64,000 nt of DNA from Caldilinea sp. CFX5 (GCA_021405325.1 QWII01000040.1:1-64000), one strand, 5' to 3'; shown: positions 25,386 through 34,044, counted from the first letter of the stretch. Program-made: numbers and translations. The notes: generated from the letters alone by a model not told the origin.

Positions 25386-26291
25386 TTATTGTCCCGCCAT
25401 TGCCCCGGCCATTGTCCCTTTGATCAAATATTGGCGGGCAAAGATAAAGATGAGAAACGACGGCAGCATATAGATCAGCGCCATTGCATTCAACATGCCA
25501 TAATCCAAGTTGGTATACGCGATCAGCGCCCGAAACAACCCCAACGGCATGACAAACTTATCCGCATCCGAGAGCAGAATCAGCGGCAGAAAGAAGGTAC
25601 TCCACGCGCCATTAAAAGCCAAGATCGACGCCGCCCCAATCCCCGGCAAGGTCAACGGAAAGACCACTTGTGCCAACGCCTGGAACTGGGTTGCGCCATC
25701 CAAAAACGCGGCTTCCTCCAACTCAAGTGGCACGGTGTCGATAAAACCCTTCATCACCCAGAGCATAAAGGGAATTGCGCCGGCAGTCATACCCAGAATG
25801 ACGCCCCATAGGCTGTTGAGCAGATTCAATTCCCGCATAATCAGGTAAAGCGGCAACACGGTCGCCGTACCGGGAATGATTTGCACCAACAGAATGGCAA
25901 ACATCAACGCCCGCTTGAAGCGAAAACGCGCTCGCGACAAGGCGTAGCCTCCCAGCGAACAGATCGCCAGCGACAGGATTACTGCTGTCCCCACCGCAAA
26001 AATGCTGTTGCGCAGCAGGGTCAACGCCTGGCCCCGTCCAACGATCGCATTCCAGAAATGATCCCAAGTAAACGCCACCGGCCAGTAGAGGTAGAGGCTG
26101 GAAACATTTTCCGGCTTATGCGTAAAGGCGCTCAGAAAGGGCCAGATAAAGGGAATGAGAATAAAGATGGAAAAGATGAGCAAAAAGAGGTAGATACCTG
26201 CCCCATCCAACCGGCTTTGCCATTGATAGTTGGTCGCCGGGCGCACCGGTTGCGGTTGCGCCGGGGCGATTGGTTCGCTTCGGATCGACAT
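25386..26291 (-). CDS. sugar ABC transporter permease, MalG type
   Basis: This 301-residue inner-membrane protein has six hydrophobic segments and an EEAAFLDGAT signature near residue 195, then the loop that binds the ATPase. It overlaps or abuts the upstream permease (its start is 1 bp before the stop at 26292), so the two are coupled. No ATPase gene is near. Confidence 0.92.
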   Translation of the reverse strand: MSIRSEPIAPAQPQPVRPATNYQWQSRLDGAGIYLFLLIFSIFILIPFIWPFLSAFTHKPENVSSLYLYWPVAFTWDHFWNAIVGRGQALTLLRNSIFAVGTAVILSLAICSLGGYALSRARFRFKRALMFAILLVQIIPGTATVLPLYLIMRELNLLNSLWGVILGMTAGAIPFMLWVMKGFIDTVPLELEEAAFLDGATQFQALAQVVFPLTLPGIGAASILAFNGAWSTFFLPLILLSDADKFVMPLGLFRALIAYTNLDYGMLNAMALIYMLPSFLIFIFARQYLIKGTMAGAMAGQ

Positions 26292-27164
26292 CTATAACTC
26301 CACCCGCATCAAGCGTAAATAGACCCAGGCAAAGAGCAGGCTGATGAGCAACATAACCATCGCCGCCGCGCTGCCATAGCCCAGTTCAAAGAATTGAAAG
26401 CCCTGGTTGTAGACATAGATGCCCAACAACTCGGTCGCATTGCCCGGCCCGCCACGGGTCAGGGCAAAGACCAGGTCAAACATGCCCAGACAACCAATGG
26501 TGTTAAGCAGCAACCAGAGCAGAATCACATAGCGAATCAGCGGCAACTTGATGCGGATCAACTGCTGCCAGCCATTGGCGCCATCAATCGTCGCCGATTC
26601 CAGCACCTCTTTGGGGATGCTCTCCAAGCCGGCCAGAAAGAGGATCATGGCAAAGCCCGAATTGTTCCAGAAGTTGACCAGCACAATCGACAACATGGGC
26701 AGCGTGCGCGTCCATAGCACCGGTTCAAAGCCAAAGACGCCGATCATGCGGTTAAGCGTGCCAAATTCCTTGGCCCCCAACATCGACGACCAGATCAGCG
26801 CCTGCGTAATGCCGGGAATCACCATCGGCAGCACAATCACCGCCAGGAGAAAGTTCTGTCCCCGCACCTTGCGCCGGTTCAAAATCAACGCAGCAATGAG
26901 ACCAAGGGTAAACTGCCCGATGTTGGTAAAGATCGTATACTCAATCGTCAACCACATCGAATGATGAAAATTGCGATCCGCCAGCAGCTTGCCGTAATTC
27001 TTCAACCCGACAAAGGTATAATCCAACGCCTTCGGCCCCGCCAACGCCAGATCGGTAAAGCTGACATAGACCGCCCACAGCGACGGCAGCAACGTAAAGA
27101 CCACCAACATCAACAACGCCGGCGTCAGGAAGAGGAGGAGAGTGCGGTTTTGGGTATGGGTCAT
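26292..27164 (-). CDS. sugar ABC transporter permease, MalF/UgpA type
   Basis: This 290-residue protein has six membrane segments and the signature LESATIDGANGWQQ near residue 190. It is the first permease of the second sugar importer. The gene is separated from the binding-protein gene by the long octamer hairpin at 27177-27299, which on the RNA would lie between binding-protein and permease coding parts. Confidence 0.92.
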   Translation of the reverse strand: MTHTQNRTLLLFLTPALLMLVVFTLLPSLWAVYVSFTDLALAGPKALDYTFVGLKNYGKLLADRNFHHSMWLTIEYTIFTNIGQFTLGLIAALILNRRKVRGQNFLLAVIVLPMVIPGITQALIWSSMLGAKEFGTLNRMIGVFGFEPVLWTRTLPMLSIVLVNFWNNSGFAMILFLAGLESIPKEVLESATIDGANGWQQLIRIKLPLIRYVILLWLLLNTIGCLGMFDLVFALTRGGPGNATELLGIYVYNQGFQFFELGYGSAAAMVMLLISLLFAWVYLRLMRVEL

Positions 27165-27176
27165 GGTTGTTCCTGT

Positions 27177-27299
27177 GTAGGTAGACAGGTAGATAGGTAG
27201 ACAGGTAAACAGGTAGATAGGTAGACAGGTAGACAGGTAGACAGGTAGATATGTTCTATTTCCCTGTGTACCTGTCTACCTGTTTACCTATCTACCTAA
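27177..27299 (-). repeat. octamer-repeat hairpin inside the ABC operon
   Basis: Nine direct 8-nt units of the type GTAGACAG/GTAGATAG/GTAAACAG (27177-27252) are followed by four complementary units CTGTCTAC/CTGTTTAC/CTATCTAC (27264-27297). The last bases reach the stop of the binding-protein gene. In the transcript (minus strand) this long stem sits just after the binding-protein coding region. Confidence 0.85.
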
Positions 27300-28699
27300 C
27301 TCGCGCGCGTCACATTCTCCGCGCCCAACGCATCGGTCATCGCATCAGCAAAGGCGTCCATCGCTTCGGCGGCGGTCATGGTGCCGGTGATGATGTCTTC
27401 GGTGGCGCGACCAACGCCGTCGGCGATCTTGCCGGAGCCGAGTTGGTTGAACTGATAGGTGCGACCACGGGCCAGAAACTCGGTGGCCTGGGCCATCTTG
27501 CCATTGACCATGTCCAGGTATTCCGGGCATTGTTCGGCAAAGTCGGTGCGAGCAACCGGGCCGCCAATGTGGATCTTGGAGACTTCGCAGGTGATCGCCG
27601 GTTCAGAGCCAAATTTGAGGAATTCAGCGCCCCCTTCGATTGACTTAGAGGTGGCCGCAATCACATCGCCAACGCCGCCGTCTACAAAGGTGAAGGGTTT
27701 GCCATCTTCCGCCGGGAATTCCCAGCGATCAACCTTTTCAAACAACCCTTCAATTGGCGTCGCGCCTTCGGGCCCCCAGTCAAAGGTCCACTGCCAGTCG
27801 CCGCCGGTCACCACCGCCACCGTGCCATTGGGGAAGCCTTCATATTTGATCGGCTCCCACGGATTGGGCGTGAGCAACTCATCGACCGTCAACCAGCCGT
27901 TGGTCGCCAGGGTCTCATAGACCTGGAAGGCTTTCAGCAGATTGGGGCTATGCACCACCCATTTGCCATCCTCAAAGATCGGGCCGTTAAAGCTCAACCA
28001 GATCATCTGGAACGCTTCGCCCCAGGTGCCGCCACCCCACGGTGTCGCCGCGGGAATACCGGTCGCCACAGCGTCAGTCTTTTCGGCAATCTGACCACAG
28101 ATGCCCAAGAATTCATCCCAGGTTTTCGGTTGATCAATGGGGATGCCCGCACCTTCGAGCAGATCCTTGCGGTAGAAGAAGGAGAAGGTGCTGCCACCGG
28201 GCAGACCGATCAGCTTGCCACCAATTTCGGCAAAGGGTTTCAAGACTTCGGGGAATTTATCCCAATCGGCCCACGATTCCACATAGTCGCGCAGGTCGGC
28301 CAGGTAGTTAGCGGCGACAAAGTCGGCCAGTAGCTCGGAGCGCGGCCGGAAGATGTCAGGCAGGGTGCCGGCGGCGGCGTCCAGGGTCAGCTTGGTCTTG
28401 ATGTCATTATCGGTAGCCGGCCCGACCACGCCAACAACGCGCCAGGGTTGGCTGGTCTCTTCCATGCGGGCGTTAAAGCCATTGACCACCACTTCTTTGG
28501 TGCGATTCTCCAACTCGCGGTCGGGCGTCATGTAGGAAAGCTCGATCAATTCACCAGCAGGTGCGGCAGCAGCGTCACCGCCAGCCGGTTGAGCCGCCGG
28601 GGCCACGGGCGCAGCGCAAGCCGCCAATACACCACCGGCAGCCACAAGGGCCGAACTTTGCAAAAAGCGCCGGCGCGAGAAGGTCTTGTTTGTTGACAT
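27296..28699 (-). CDS. extracellular sugar-binding lipoprotein of the second ABC transporter
   Basis: This 467-residue protein starts with a twin-arginine leader (SRRRFLQ) and a lipobox LAAC near residue 28, then an Ala/Pro-rich spacer and a family-1 solute-binding fold (LIELSYMTPDRELEN, GTLPDIFRPRSELL). It is the first gene of the operon with the two permeases downstream. AGGAGG lies 8 nt before the start. LacI is encoded upstream on the same strand and probably controls it. The ligand is unknown. Confidence 0.92.
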   Translation of the reverse strand: MSTNKTFSRRRFLQSSALVAAGGVLAACAAPVAPAAQPAGGDAAAAPAGELIELSYMTPDRELENRTKEVVVNGFNARMEETSQPWRVVGVVGPATDNDIKTKLTLDAAAGTLPDIFRPRSELLADFVAANYLADLRDYVESWADWDKFPEVLKPFAEIGGKLIGLPGGSTFSFFYRKDLLEGAGIPIDQPKTWDEFLGICGQIAEKTDAVATGIPAATPWGGGTWGEAFQMIWLSFNGPIFEDGKWVVHSPNLLKAFQVYETLATNGWLTVDELLTPNPWEPIKYEGFPNGTVAVVTGGDWQWTFDWGPEGATPIEGLFEKVDRWEFPAEDGKPFTFVDGGVGDVIAATSKSIEGGAEFLKFGSEPAITCEVSKIHIGGPVARTDFAEQCPEYLDMVNGKMAQATEFLARGRTYQFNQLGSGKIADGVGRATEDIITGTMTAAEAMDAFADAMTDALGAENVTRAS

Positions 28700-28850
28700 G
28701 AAATTCCTCCTAATGTATGAATGAGTATCAGTAATCCGCCGTCATGTGGTTTGCTGAACACAAAAACGGCAGAAGCAGAGAAAATTGCACCATCGGGTCA
28801 AGCGGTTTTCGACCCTTGGGTCAGTCTACCATTCCAAGATTAATAAGGCA

Positions 28851-29915
28851 TTAAGCAATGGCAAAGGGACACGCATCCGTGTTCACTGCGCTGCGCCCTG
28901 ATGTTAAGGACGAGGCGCGGATGATCAGCTCTGTCTTCAACAGCGTACATGGTTCGACGGAGCGCCCCATGATCTGGTCAAAGAGTAATTGACCGGCGCG
29001 GCGCCCCATCTCTTCGGTGGGCATACGCACCGTTGTCAACGTGGGATTGGCAAAGCGGGCTAACGGCACATCATCAAAGCCAACAACCGCCACATCTTGG
29101 GGGACGGCCAGCCCCTGCGCCTGGATCGCAGCCATTGCGCCTAAGGCAACCACATCGCTGGCGACAAAAACAGCCGTTGGGGATTGCGGCATCGCCAACA
29201 ACTGTTGCATGGCAGCAAAACCGCTCTCCGGGCTATAAAGTCCTTCAACAATGAGCGCTTCGTCCGGGTCAAGCCCGGCGTTGTCTAAGGCGTCCAGATA
29301 GCCAAGTCGGCGTGGGTTGGGATCACTGGCGGTGATCGGTGAATTGGTGATACAGCCAACTCGCCGATGGCCTTGCGCCACCAAGTGATCAACCGCCTGC
29401 TGCGCCCCTAGCCGATTGTCAACATCAACCGAACAGAGCTTCGGATGCATACAGCCTAAGGTAACAATGGGAAACCGGTCCTGGGCCAACCGCTGGAAGG
29501 CCGGATCATCCGCAAGGGCGTCGATTAAAATCAGTCCATCGATCCGCTTAGCGCGCGCTAGATCCAGATAAGCGCTTTCGACCGAGCTTTCCACCGAATC
29601 GATCAACAGCCGCATCTCTTGTTGTTGCACCACCTCCATCAAACCCTCCAAGATCTGGAGGAGGAAAAGGTGAGTGGCCAGATGGGGGTGAGTGCGCGGA
29701 AAAACCAGCCCAATCACCTGTGTACGATGACCGGCTAACATCTGCGCGGCGGCATTGGGAACATAGCCGAGCGCAGCCGCCGCATCTAAGACCCGCAACC
29801 GGGTTTGCGCACTGATGTTGGCAGTCTCGACATTGTTCAAAACATACGAGACCGTCGTCCGCGAGACGCCGGCGCGGGCGGCAACATCATGGCTGGTGAT
29901 CTTACGACGACTCAA
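28851..29915 (-). CDS. LacI family transcriptional regulator
   Basis: This 354-residue protein has an N-terminal helix-turn-helix and hinge (TSHDVAARAGVSRTTVSYVLNN and ALGYVPNAAAQMLAG), then a periplasmic-binding-like sensor domain with VVGFDDVPLARF. The size and layout are standard for LacI/GalR proteins. It lies upstream of the ABC operon on the same strand and is probably its sugar-responsive repressor. A palindrome at 29957-29983 before its own start may be its operator. Confidence 0.92.
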   Translation of the reverse strand: MSRRKITSHDVAARAGVSRTTVSYVLNNVETANISAQTRLRVLDAAAALGYVPNAAAQMLAGHRTQVIGLVFPRTHPHLATHLFLLQILEGLMEVVQQQEMRLLIDSVESSVESAYLDLARAKRIDGLILIDALADDPAFQRLAQDRFPIVTLGCMHPKLCSVDVDNRLGAQQAVDHLVAQGHRRVGCITNSPITASDPNPRRLGYLDALDNAGLDPDEALIVEGLYSPESGFAAMQQLLAMPQSPTAVFVASDVVALGAMAAIQAQGLAVPQDVAVVGFDDVPLARFANPTLTTVRMPTEEMGRRAGQLLFDQIMGRSVEPCTLLKTELIIRASSLTSGRSAVNTDACPFAIA

Positions 29916-29956
29916 GAGAAACTCGCAACTGGCTAAAAACTTTGTATAACAAGGGA

Positions 29957-29983
29957 GTGACGCGTATCAGTGACACGCGTCAC
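29957..29983. promoter_or_regulatory. palindromic operator candidate for the LacI regulator
   Basis: GTGACGCGT (29957-29965) and its exact inverse ACGCGTCAC (29975-29983) flank 9 bp, with an overlapping near-palindrome GTGACACGCGTCAC at 29970-29983. It lies 42 bp before the regulator start. I saw no second copy before the binding-protein gene at 28700-28850. Confidence 0.5.
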
Positions 29984-30165
29984 CATCATATCACCAGAAA
30001 ATGGGCTTGTCAACTGCCTTTTTACTTACGTGCCGTTACGCATCGCCTGCCACTCCCAACCGATACGCCGAAAGTCACCTTGCCATGCCGCCCCCACACT
30101 ATGATATAATCGCAGCACTTACCATTATTCACTGATTCCACAAACACGATTGGAGTTGCGCCATT

Positions 30166-31191
30166 ATGCCGTCGATTCAATTCGGCTACTGTGTTCCCAT
30201 CTTCGCCTACCCCGGCGGCCGTTTCTTTCGCACCCCGAACTATGCGAAGCTCGATGTCACCCGCACTCTCGATCTCGCCCGCCTGGCCGACCGCTTGGGC
30301 TATGATTCGCTCTGGGTGGCCGACCACTTGATGCTGGGCCACGAAAACGCCATCATGGAAGGCTGGACTACGCTTGCCGCCCTTGCCGGATCAACACAAA
30401 GGGCCAAGCTTGGCATGATCCACCAGGGCCACTTCTTCCGCCACCCGGCCATGGGCGCCAAAATGACCGCCACCCTTGATCAGATCACCAATGGTCGCTT
30501 TATCTACTTTATCGATGGCGGCTATGGCCGCGCCGAACATCTGGCCTACGGTCTGCCCTATCCGGAGACGATGGAAGACCGCGTCGCTGAAGTGGTGGCC
30601 GGGCTGGAAGTGACCCTAGCGCTCTGGCAGGCCGACAAGCCCATCAACTTTGACAATGGGCGCTACCAGTTGCATGACGCCACCTGCACCCCGCGCCCGG
30701 TGCAACAGCCCTATCCGCCAGTCTGGTTTGGCGAGGCCCACCCGTCGCTGCTGGCGGCTTGTGCGAAATATGGTCAGGGCTGGAATACGGTTCCAGTCGG
30801 ATTGGCAGAAGTGGAACGGCGCATCGAAGCTCTGGACGCCGCTTGCCGCGCCGAAGGCCGCACCGCCGCCGACATCGAAAAAAGCTTGGAAGTCCAAATT
30901 CTGGTTGCGCCTGATCACGCCGCGCTCCGCCGCCAGTTACAGGCCATGATCGACCTGGCCCCGCCACCGGAACTCGATCCGGCCCTGCAAGCCTATCTCA
31001 ACGGCAGCAGCGCAACTTTACCTACCAAATTCACCGACACCCAACTGATCGGCACACCGGACGAAGTGGCGCAACAGATGCAAGCCTATCTCAATCTCGG
31101 CATCACCCATTTCCTGCTCTGGTTCATTGACGCACCGGATGAAGCCGGTCTGCGTCTCTTTGCCGAACAGGTCGCGCCGCGGTTTCGGTAG
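30166..31191 (+). CDS. LLM-class flavin-dependent oxidoreductase
   Basis: This 341-residue protein is a luciferase-like TIM-barrel enzyme: [14 protein letters not shown] near residue 45, [36 protein letters not shown], and [21 protein letters not shown]. Members use FMN or F420 and often act as dehydrogenases or monooxygenases. A TATAAT at 30105-30110 could be its -10 box. Start ATG 30166 follows GGAG. The substrate is unknown. Confidence 0.88.
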   Translation: MPSIQFGYCVPIFAYPGGRFFRTPNYAKLDVTRTLDLARLADRLGYDSLWVADHLMLGHENAIMEGWTTLAALAGSTQRAKLGMIHQGHFFRHPAMGAKMTATLDQITNGRFIYFIDGGYGRAEHLAYGLPYPETMEDRVAEVVAGLEVTLALWQADKPINFDNGRYQLHDATCTPRPVQQPYPPVWFGEAHPSLLAACAKYGQGWNTVPVGLAEVERRIEALDAACRAEGRTAADIEKSLEVQILVAPDHAALRRQLQAMIDLAPPPELDPALQAYLNGSSATLPTKFTDTQLIGTPDEVAQQMQAYLNLGITHFLLWFIDAPDEAGLRLFAEQVAPRFR

Positions 31192-31205
31192 ATGAATGGC
31201 TGTTT

Positions 31206-31240
31206 CGTTCGGTGGTTTCGACAAGCTCAACCACCGAACG
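31206..31240 (+). repeat. intergenic palindrome with GACAAGCTC core
   Basis: CGTTCGGTGGTT (31206-31217) pairs with AACCACCGAACG (31229-31240) around TCGACAAGCTC. The word TTTCGACAAGCTCAACC also appears twice in the inverted repeat at 44006-44074. Confidence 0.75.
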
Positions 31241-31334
31241 AACCAACCACCTACCCCCAAACGTGGCAAAGCCGCCAAAGCTTGGTACAATAGGCCGCAG
31301 ATCAAACCAATCTGTTGTCACTGTGGAGAATGTC

Positions 31335-32426
31335 ATGTTTTTGCAAAGAAGCTATTGTCGTGGGCTGGCTACCGTCGCCGGCCTGCTGCTTATCACCACC
31401 TTGAGCGGTTGCGGGTTTCTCTTTGGCTCGGCCGGCCCGGAGCCGACGCCGACCCAGCCCCCCAGTGAATCACGCGCGCTGGTGCCTACTTTTACCCCAA
31501 CCTCCGCCGAGCCGCCGACAGCCCCGCCACAGCCGGCCCCGCCAACCGATACGCCAACCCCCGCGCCGGCCGCGCCGATCACAACATCGGTCGCCGCCAT
31601 CACCGGATCGACGACCGCCTCGGTCACGAATGCTATCACCGCCACCACGATCGTGACGGAGCCGACGGCCACGGCGGCGCCACAAGCCAAGCTGACTGTG
31701 AAAGAGCAGATGATCAATGTACGTAGCGGTCCCGGCACAACTTATGGCCTGGTCGGTAGCGCCGAAGCCAACCAAAGCTTTGAGATCATCGCCAAGAATG
31801 AGGCCGGCGATTGGTGGCAAATCTGCTGTGTCAATGGGCAGCAGGGCTGGGTCTTTGGCGAACTGGCGCAGGTTGAAAATACCGGCGCTGTACCGGTAGC
31901 GGCCAACATTGCGCCCCCGCCCGTCGCCGCGGCGCCGACTGCCACGCCAGCGCCTGCTGCCGCTGCGCCGCCAACCGCGACCCCTGCCCCCCAAGTGGCT
32001 GCGCCCCCACCGGCGGCTGATCCCTGCGCCACCATCGGCGGCGACGGTTGTAAATTCAAGCTGCGTGAAGGTCCCAAATTTGCGCCCAATGGCGGCACAG
32101 AGATCAAGCTCCAAATGATCTTTGTCCACAGCGGGGTCGATGGCGGTCAGCCCCAGGGCAGCTACTTTGTCGCCATGTTCAAGGATGGGCAGAAGTTGCC
32201 GATTGGCGATGGCGTGCGCAGCATCGCCCAAAGCTCCAACCAGGGAACACTAGGAGCTTATAACTATGAATATAAGATCGGCCTGGACAGCATCCCCGGC
32301 AATACCGTGGCCGGCAACTACGTCATGTACGTCCTCGATGGCAACGGCGAGCGCGACAGTCGCGACATCTCCTTCACCATTCCCGAAGGTCAAGGCGAAG
32401 TCTGGATCAAGTGGGATCAGGGATGA
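31335..32426 (+). CDS. SH3-domain lipoprotein with Pro/Thr linkers
   Basis: This 363-residue protein has a lipobox LSGC at residue 26, a long Pro/Thr/Ala linker, a bacterial SH3 domain ([19 protein letters not shown] ... [15 protein letters not shown], about residues 125-190), a second Ala/Pro linker and a C-terminal beta-rich domain (about 240-363). Such SH3b lipoproteins bind cell-wall peptides or unknown partners. The lipoprotein lacks the YLP tail found on non-lipidated secreted proteins here. ATG 31335 follows GGAG. Confidence 0.85.
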   Translation: MFLQRSYCRGLATVAGLLLITTLSGCGFLFGSAGPEPTPTQPPSESRALVPTFTPTSAEPPTAPPQPAPPTDTPTPAPAAPITTSVAAITGSTTASVTNAITATTIVTEPTATAAPQAKLTVKEQMINVRSGPGTTYGLVGSAEANQSFEIIAKNEAGDWWQICCVNGQQGWVFGELAQVENTGAVPVAANIAPPPVAAAPTATPAPAAAAPPTATPAPQVAAPPPAADPCATIGGDGCKFKLREGPKFAPNGGTEIKLQMIFVHSGVDGGQPQGSYFVAMFKDGQKLPIGDGVRSIAQSSNQGTLGAYNYEYKIGLDSIPGNTVAGNYVMYVLDGNGERDSRDISFTIPEGQGEVWIKWDQG

Positions 32427-32439
32427 TGCGCCATTTGCT

Positions 32440-32534
32440 CGTTCCCACGCTCGGCGTGGGAACGAGGGTTGGACGCTCCGCGTCCCCAGCCGGCGCAGAG
32501 CGCCAAGCCGGCATTACGACGTAGAACGTCGTAA
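32440..32534 (+). repeat. train of four mini-hairpins
   Basis: Four different short palindromes follow each other: 32440-32464, 32471-32485, 32492-32504 and 32514-32534, with arms CGTTCCCACGC, GGACGC, GGCGC and TTACGACGT. The loops keep the same style (a 3-nt loop such as TCG, TCC, AGA). This resembles a widespread bacterial intergenic repeat made of consecutive small stems. It ends 30 bp before the FGE remnant. Confidence 0.8.
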
Positions 32535-32564
32535 CGAGTTAGCAATTCAACCGAGGTACACCCC

Positions 32565-33112
32565 ATGGACCTTTCCTGGTTGGGCGGAGCAACATCGCCC
32601 GAAGCCCAACTATTGATTGGCGCGACCGGTAACTTGTTCGGCAATCTGGCAACAGATGCCGTCAAGGCGTTATTGCAACTGGTTAACGGTGCAGTGGCGC
32701 AAGGCTGGCAAGATTGGGGAAGAGCAAGGAAAAGAAGAAGTTGTACGCCTGCCGACCCGCGCTGAATGGGAAGCCGCTGCCCGCAGCAAACATGGAATGG
32801 AATATGCTTGGGGATCAGCGGAATTTGACGCGGTTTGCGCCAACACCCAAGAGAGCAATCTTGGCCAAACCACGCCCGTCGATATGTACCCTGCCGGACG
32901 AACACCCGATGGCATTTGGGACATGGCCGGCAATGTCTTTGAATGGACGGCGGATCGCCATGAACAATACAAAGAGCAGGCTTGGATCAAGGGGGGCAGT
33001 TGGGCACGGGATAAAGACTATGCAAAAGCGTCCGCCGCCTACGACTGGCACTTCAGGCTCGTCGGGGACTCCTTCGGCTGTCGGGTGGTGGTCGTCCCCA
33101 TCTCTCGCTAAG
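32565..33112 (+). pseudogene. internally deleted, frameshifted FGE-sulfatase (SUMF1-like) gene
   Basis: From ATG 32565 the first 52 codons read MDLSWLGGATSPEAQLLIG and NLFGNLATDAVKALLQ, an N-terminus like that of large conflict-type proteins. Near 32710 the meaningful frame switches to another one that carries the C-terminal half of an FGE domain: VRLPTRAEWEAAAR, IWDMAGNVFEWTADR, IKGGSWARDKDYAKASAAYDWH and CRVVVVPISR to the stop at 33110-33112. The middle of the gene and the first half of the FGE domain are missing. FGE domains are frequent targets of diversity-generating retroelements, but no reverse transcriptase is in the window. Confidence 0.7.
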
Positions 33113-33114
33113 GG

Positions 33115-33165
33115 TTCTGGTTTCTGGCTGCTGATTTCTGCCTTCTGACTTCTGTTTTTCTGGCA
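33115..33165 (+). repeat. heptamer TTCTGNN repeat
   Basis: Seven consecutive units of the type TTCTGNN or close variants follow the FGE remnant. No complementary arm is present nearby. Apart from this and the elements listed separately, 33113-34236 holds no intact gene. Confidence 0.65.
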
Positions 33166-33200
33166 ATCGGCTTCACTTGCTGGTATACTCTCCCCGATTT

Positions 33201-33233
33201 ATCGCTACGCTTCCCAATGGGAAGCGTAGCGAT
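33201..33233 (+). terminator. 15-bp perfect hairpin
   Basis: ATCGCTACGCTTCCC (33201-33215) pairs with 33219-33233 around AAT. An A-run then a T-run (33242-33250) follows after about 8 nt. It may end transcription or be a repeat. Confidence 0.6.
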
Positions 33234-33319
33234 CCGCCCAAAAATTTTTTGAACACTTGATTGGCAATCCCGGTCTTTGACCGTGTTGCAGGGGTGGATC
33301 GTCTCGTCCGCCGCCACGG

Positions 33320-33471
33320 AACACAACAACGGATTGAGGGAGCAGCGGATTTTTGGTAGGGTTGGAGAGTCGGTAGGGGTTGTGGGGGTTGTGTTGTGAC
33401 AATTGTCTTGCACTATCAGCCCTGGCATGATCTGTATAAAATCGGTTGCTCCCCAAATCCGTTGTTGTGTT
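33320..33471 (+). mobile_element. MITE-like element, copy A
   Basis: Imperfect terminal inverted repeats of about 34 bp begin AACACAACAACGGATT at 33320 and end at 33471. The element is about 152 bp. Its interior (GTGTTGTGACAAT, then CTTGCAC and ATGATC) is shared with copy B. There is no coding sequence, as in non-autonomous transposons. Confidence 0.75.
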
Positions 33472-33479
33472 GTCGCCGG

Positions 33480-33629
33480 AACACAACAACGGATTGAGGG
33501 AGCAACCGATTTTTGTCGGGTTGGGGAGTTGTAGTTGTTTGATGGGACGTGTTGTGACAATCGTCTTGCACGACCAATCCTCGAATGATCCGCATAAAAT
33601 CCGTTGCTACCCAAATCCGTTGTTGTTTT
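33480..33629 (+). mobile_element. MITE-like element, copy B
   Basis: It has the same terminal inverted repeats and a similar interior to copy A, in the same orientation, 9 bp downstream; length about 150 bp. The near-identical left ends suggest recent duplication. Confidence 0.75.
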
Positions 33630-33739
33630 GCCTACCCCGCGATCCATCATTTGCCGCTGGACAACTGCCGCTTGTCGTGCCTAAATTACGCAATTGACAC
33701 AGTAATCGACACCACCATAACCAATTGCGGACTTATCTC

Positions 33740-33880
33740 ATGACAAACCTCTTACACGCCGACCTCACCTATTACCTGCGCGGGGCTGGGTTTCACATTC
33801 AGAACATTGGGCATTCACTTTTTACGGGTGAAGGAGGAGACACAACAACGGATTTAGGAAGCAGCCGATTTAGGCAGTAG
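33740..33880 (+). pseudogene. N-terminal fragment, GxxExxY-like, cut by a MITE
   Basis: ATG 33740 begins MTNLLHADLTYYLRGAGFHI, which resembles the opening of Chloroflexota GxxExxY-type proteins. The similarity ends near 33839 where the MITE copy C begins, and the frame runs through the MITE end to TAG 33878-33880 (46 codons). The rest of the gene is not seen after the MITE. The family match is from memory and moderate. Confidence 0.45.
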
Positions 33881-33992
33881 GGGGAGCATACAGCGGCAAG
33901 AAAAGCGCTCTTCCACCAAACGCCCATTTTCCGCCCAAAGCCCCCCGCACCTCCTACAAAAATCCGTTGCTACCCAAATCCGTTGTTGTGTT
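33840..33992 (+). mobile_element. MITE-like element, copy C
   Basis: It has terminal inverted repeats like copies A and B (left from 33840, right end at about 33992), but the interior is different sequence. Length about 153 bp. It directly follows the GxxExxY-like fragment and is followed by the inverted 37-nt FGE end. Confidence 0.7.
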
Positions 33993-34007
33993 TTCCCAGC
34001 AATCAGC

Positions 34008-34044
34008 ACCCTTAGCGAGAGATGGGGACGACCACCACCCGACA
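34008..34044 (-). repeat. inverted 37-nt copy of the FGE gene 3' end
   Basis: This stretch is the exact reverse complement of 33079-33115, which encodes the last residues CRVVVVPISR and stop of the FGE remnant plus five bases. Similarity in the downstream flank (GCTGATT) is weaker, and upstream of the 37 nt the two copies differ. It is probably the end of a second FGE-like gene whose body has been lost. Confidence 0.75.

Noticed and set aside
33108..33650. Minus-strand frame of 180 codons with repeated TTDLGSNGF words
   Set aside because: It reads through the MITE copies; the repeats in the peptide are just the terminal inverted repeats.
32565..34044. Complete diversity-generating retroelement
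   Set aside because: There is no reverse transcriptase, accessory gene or template repeat in the window; only an FGE-type end and a short inverted copy are present.
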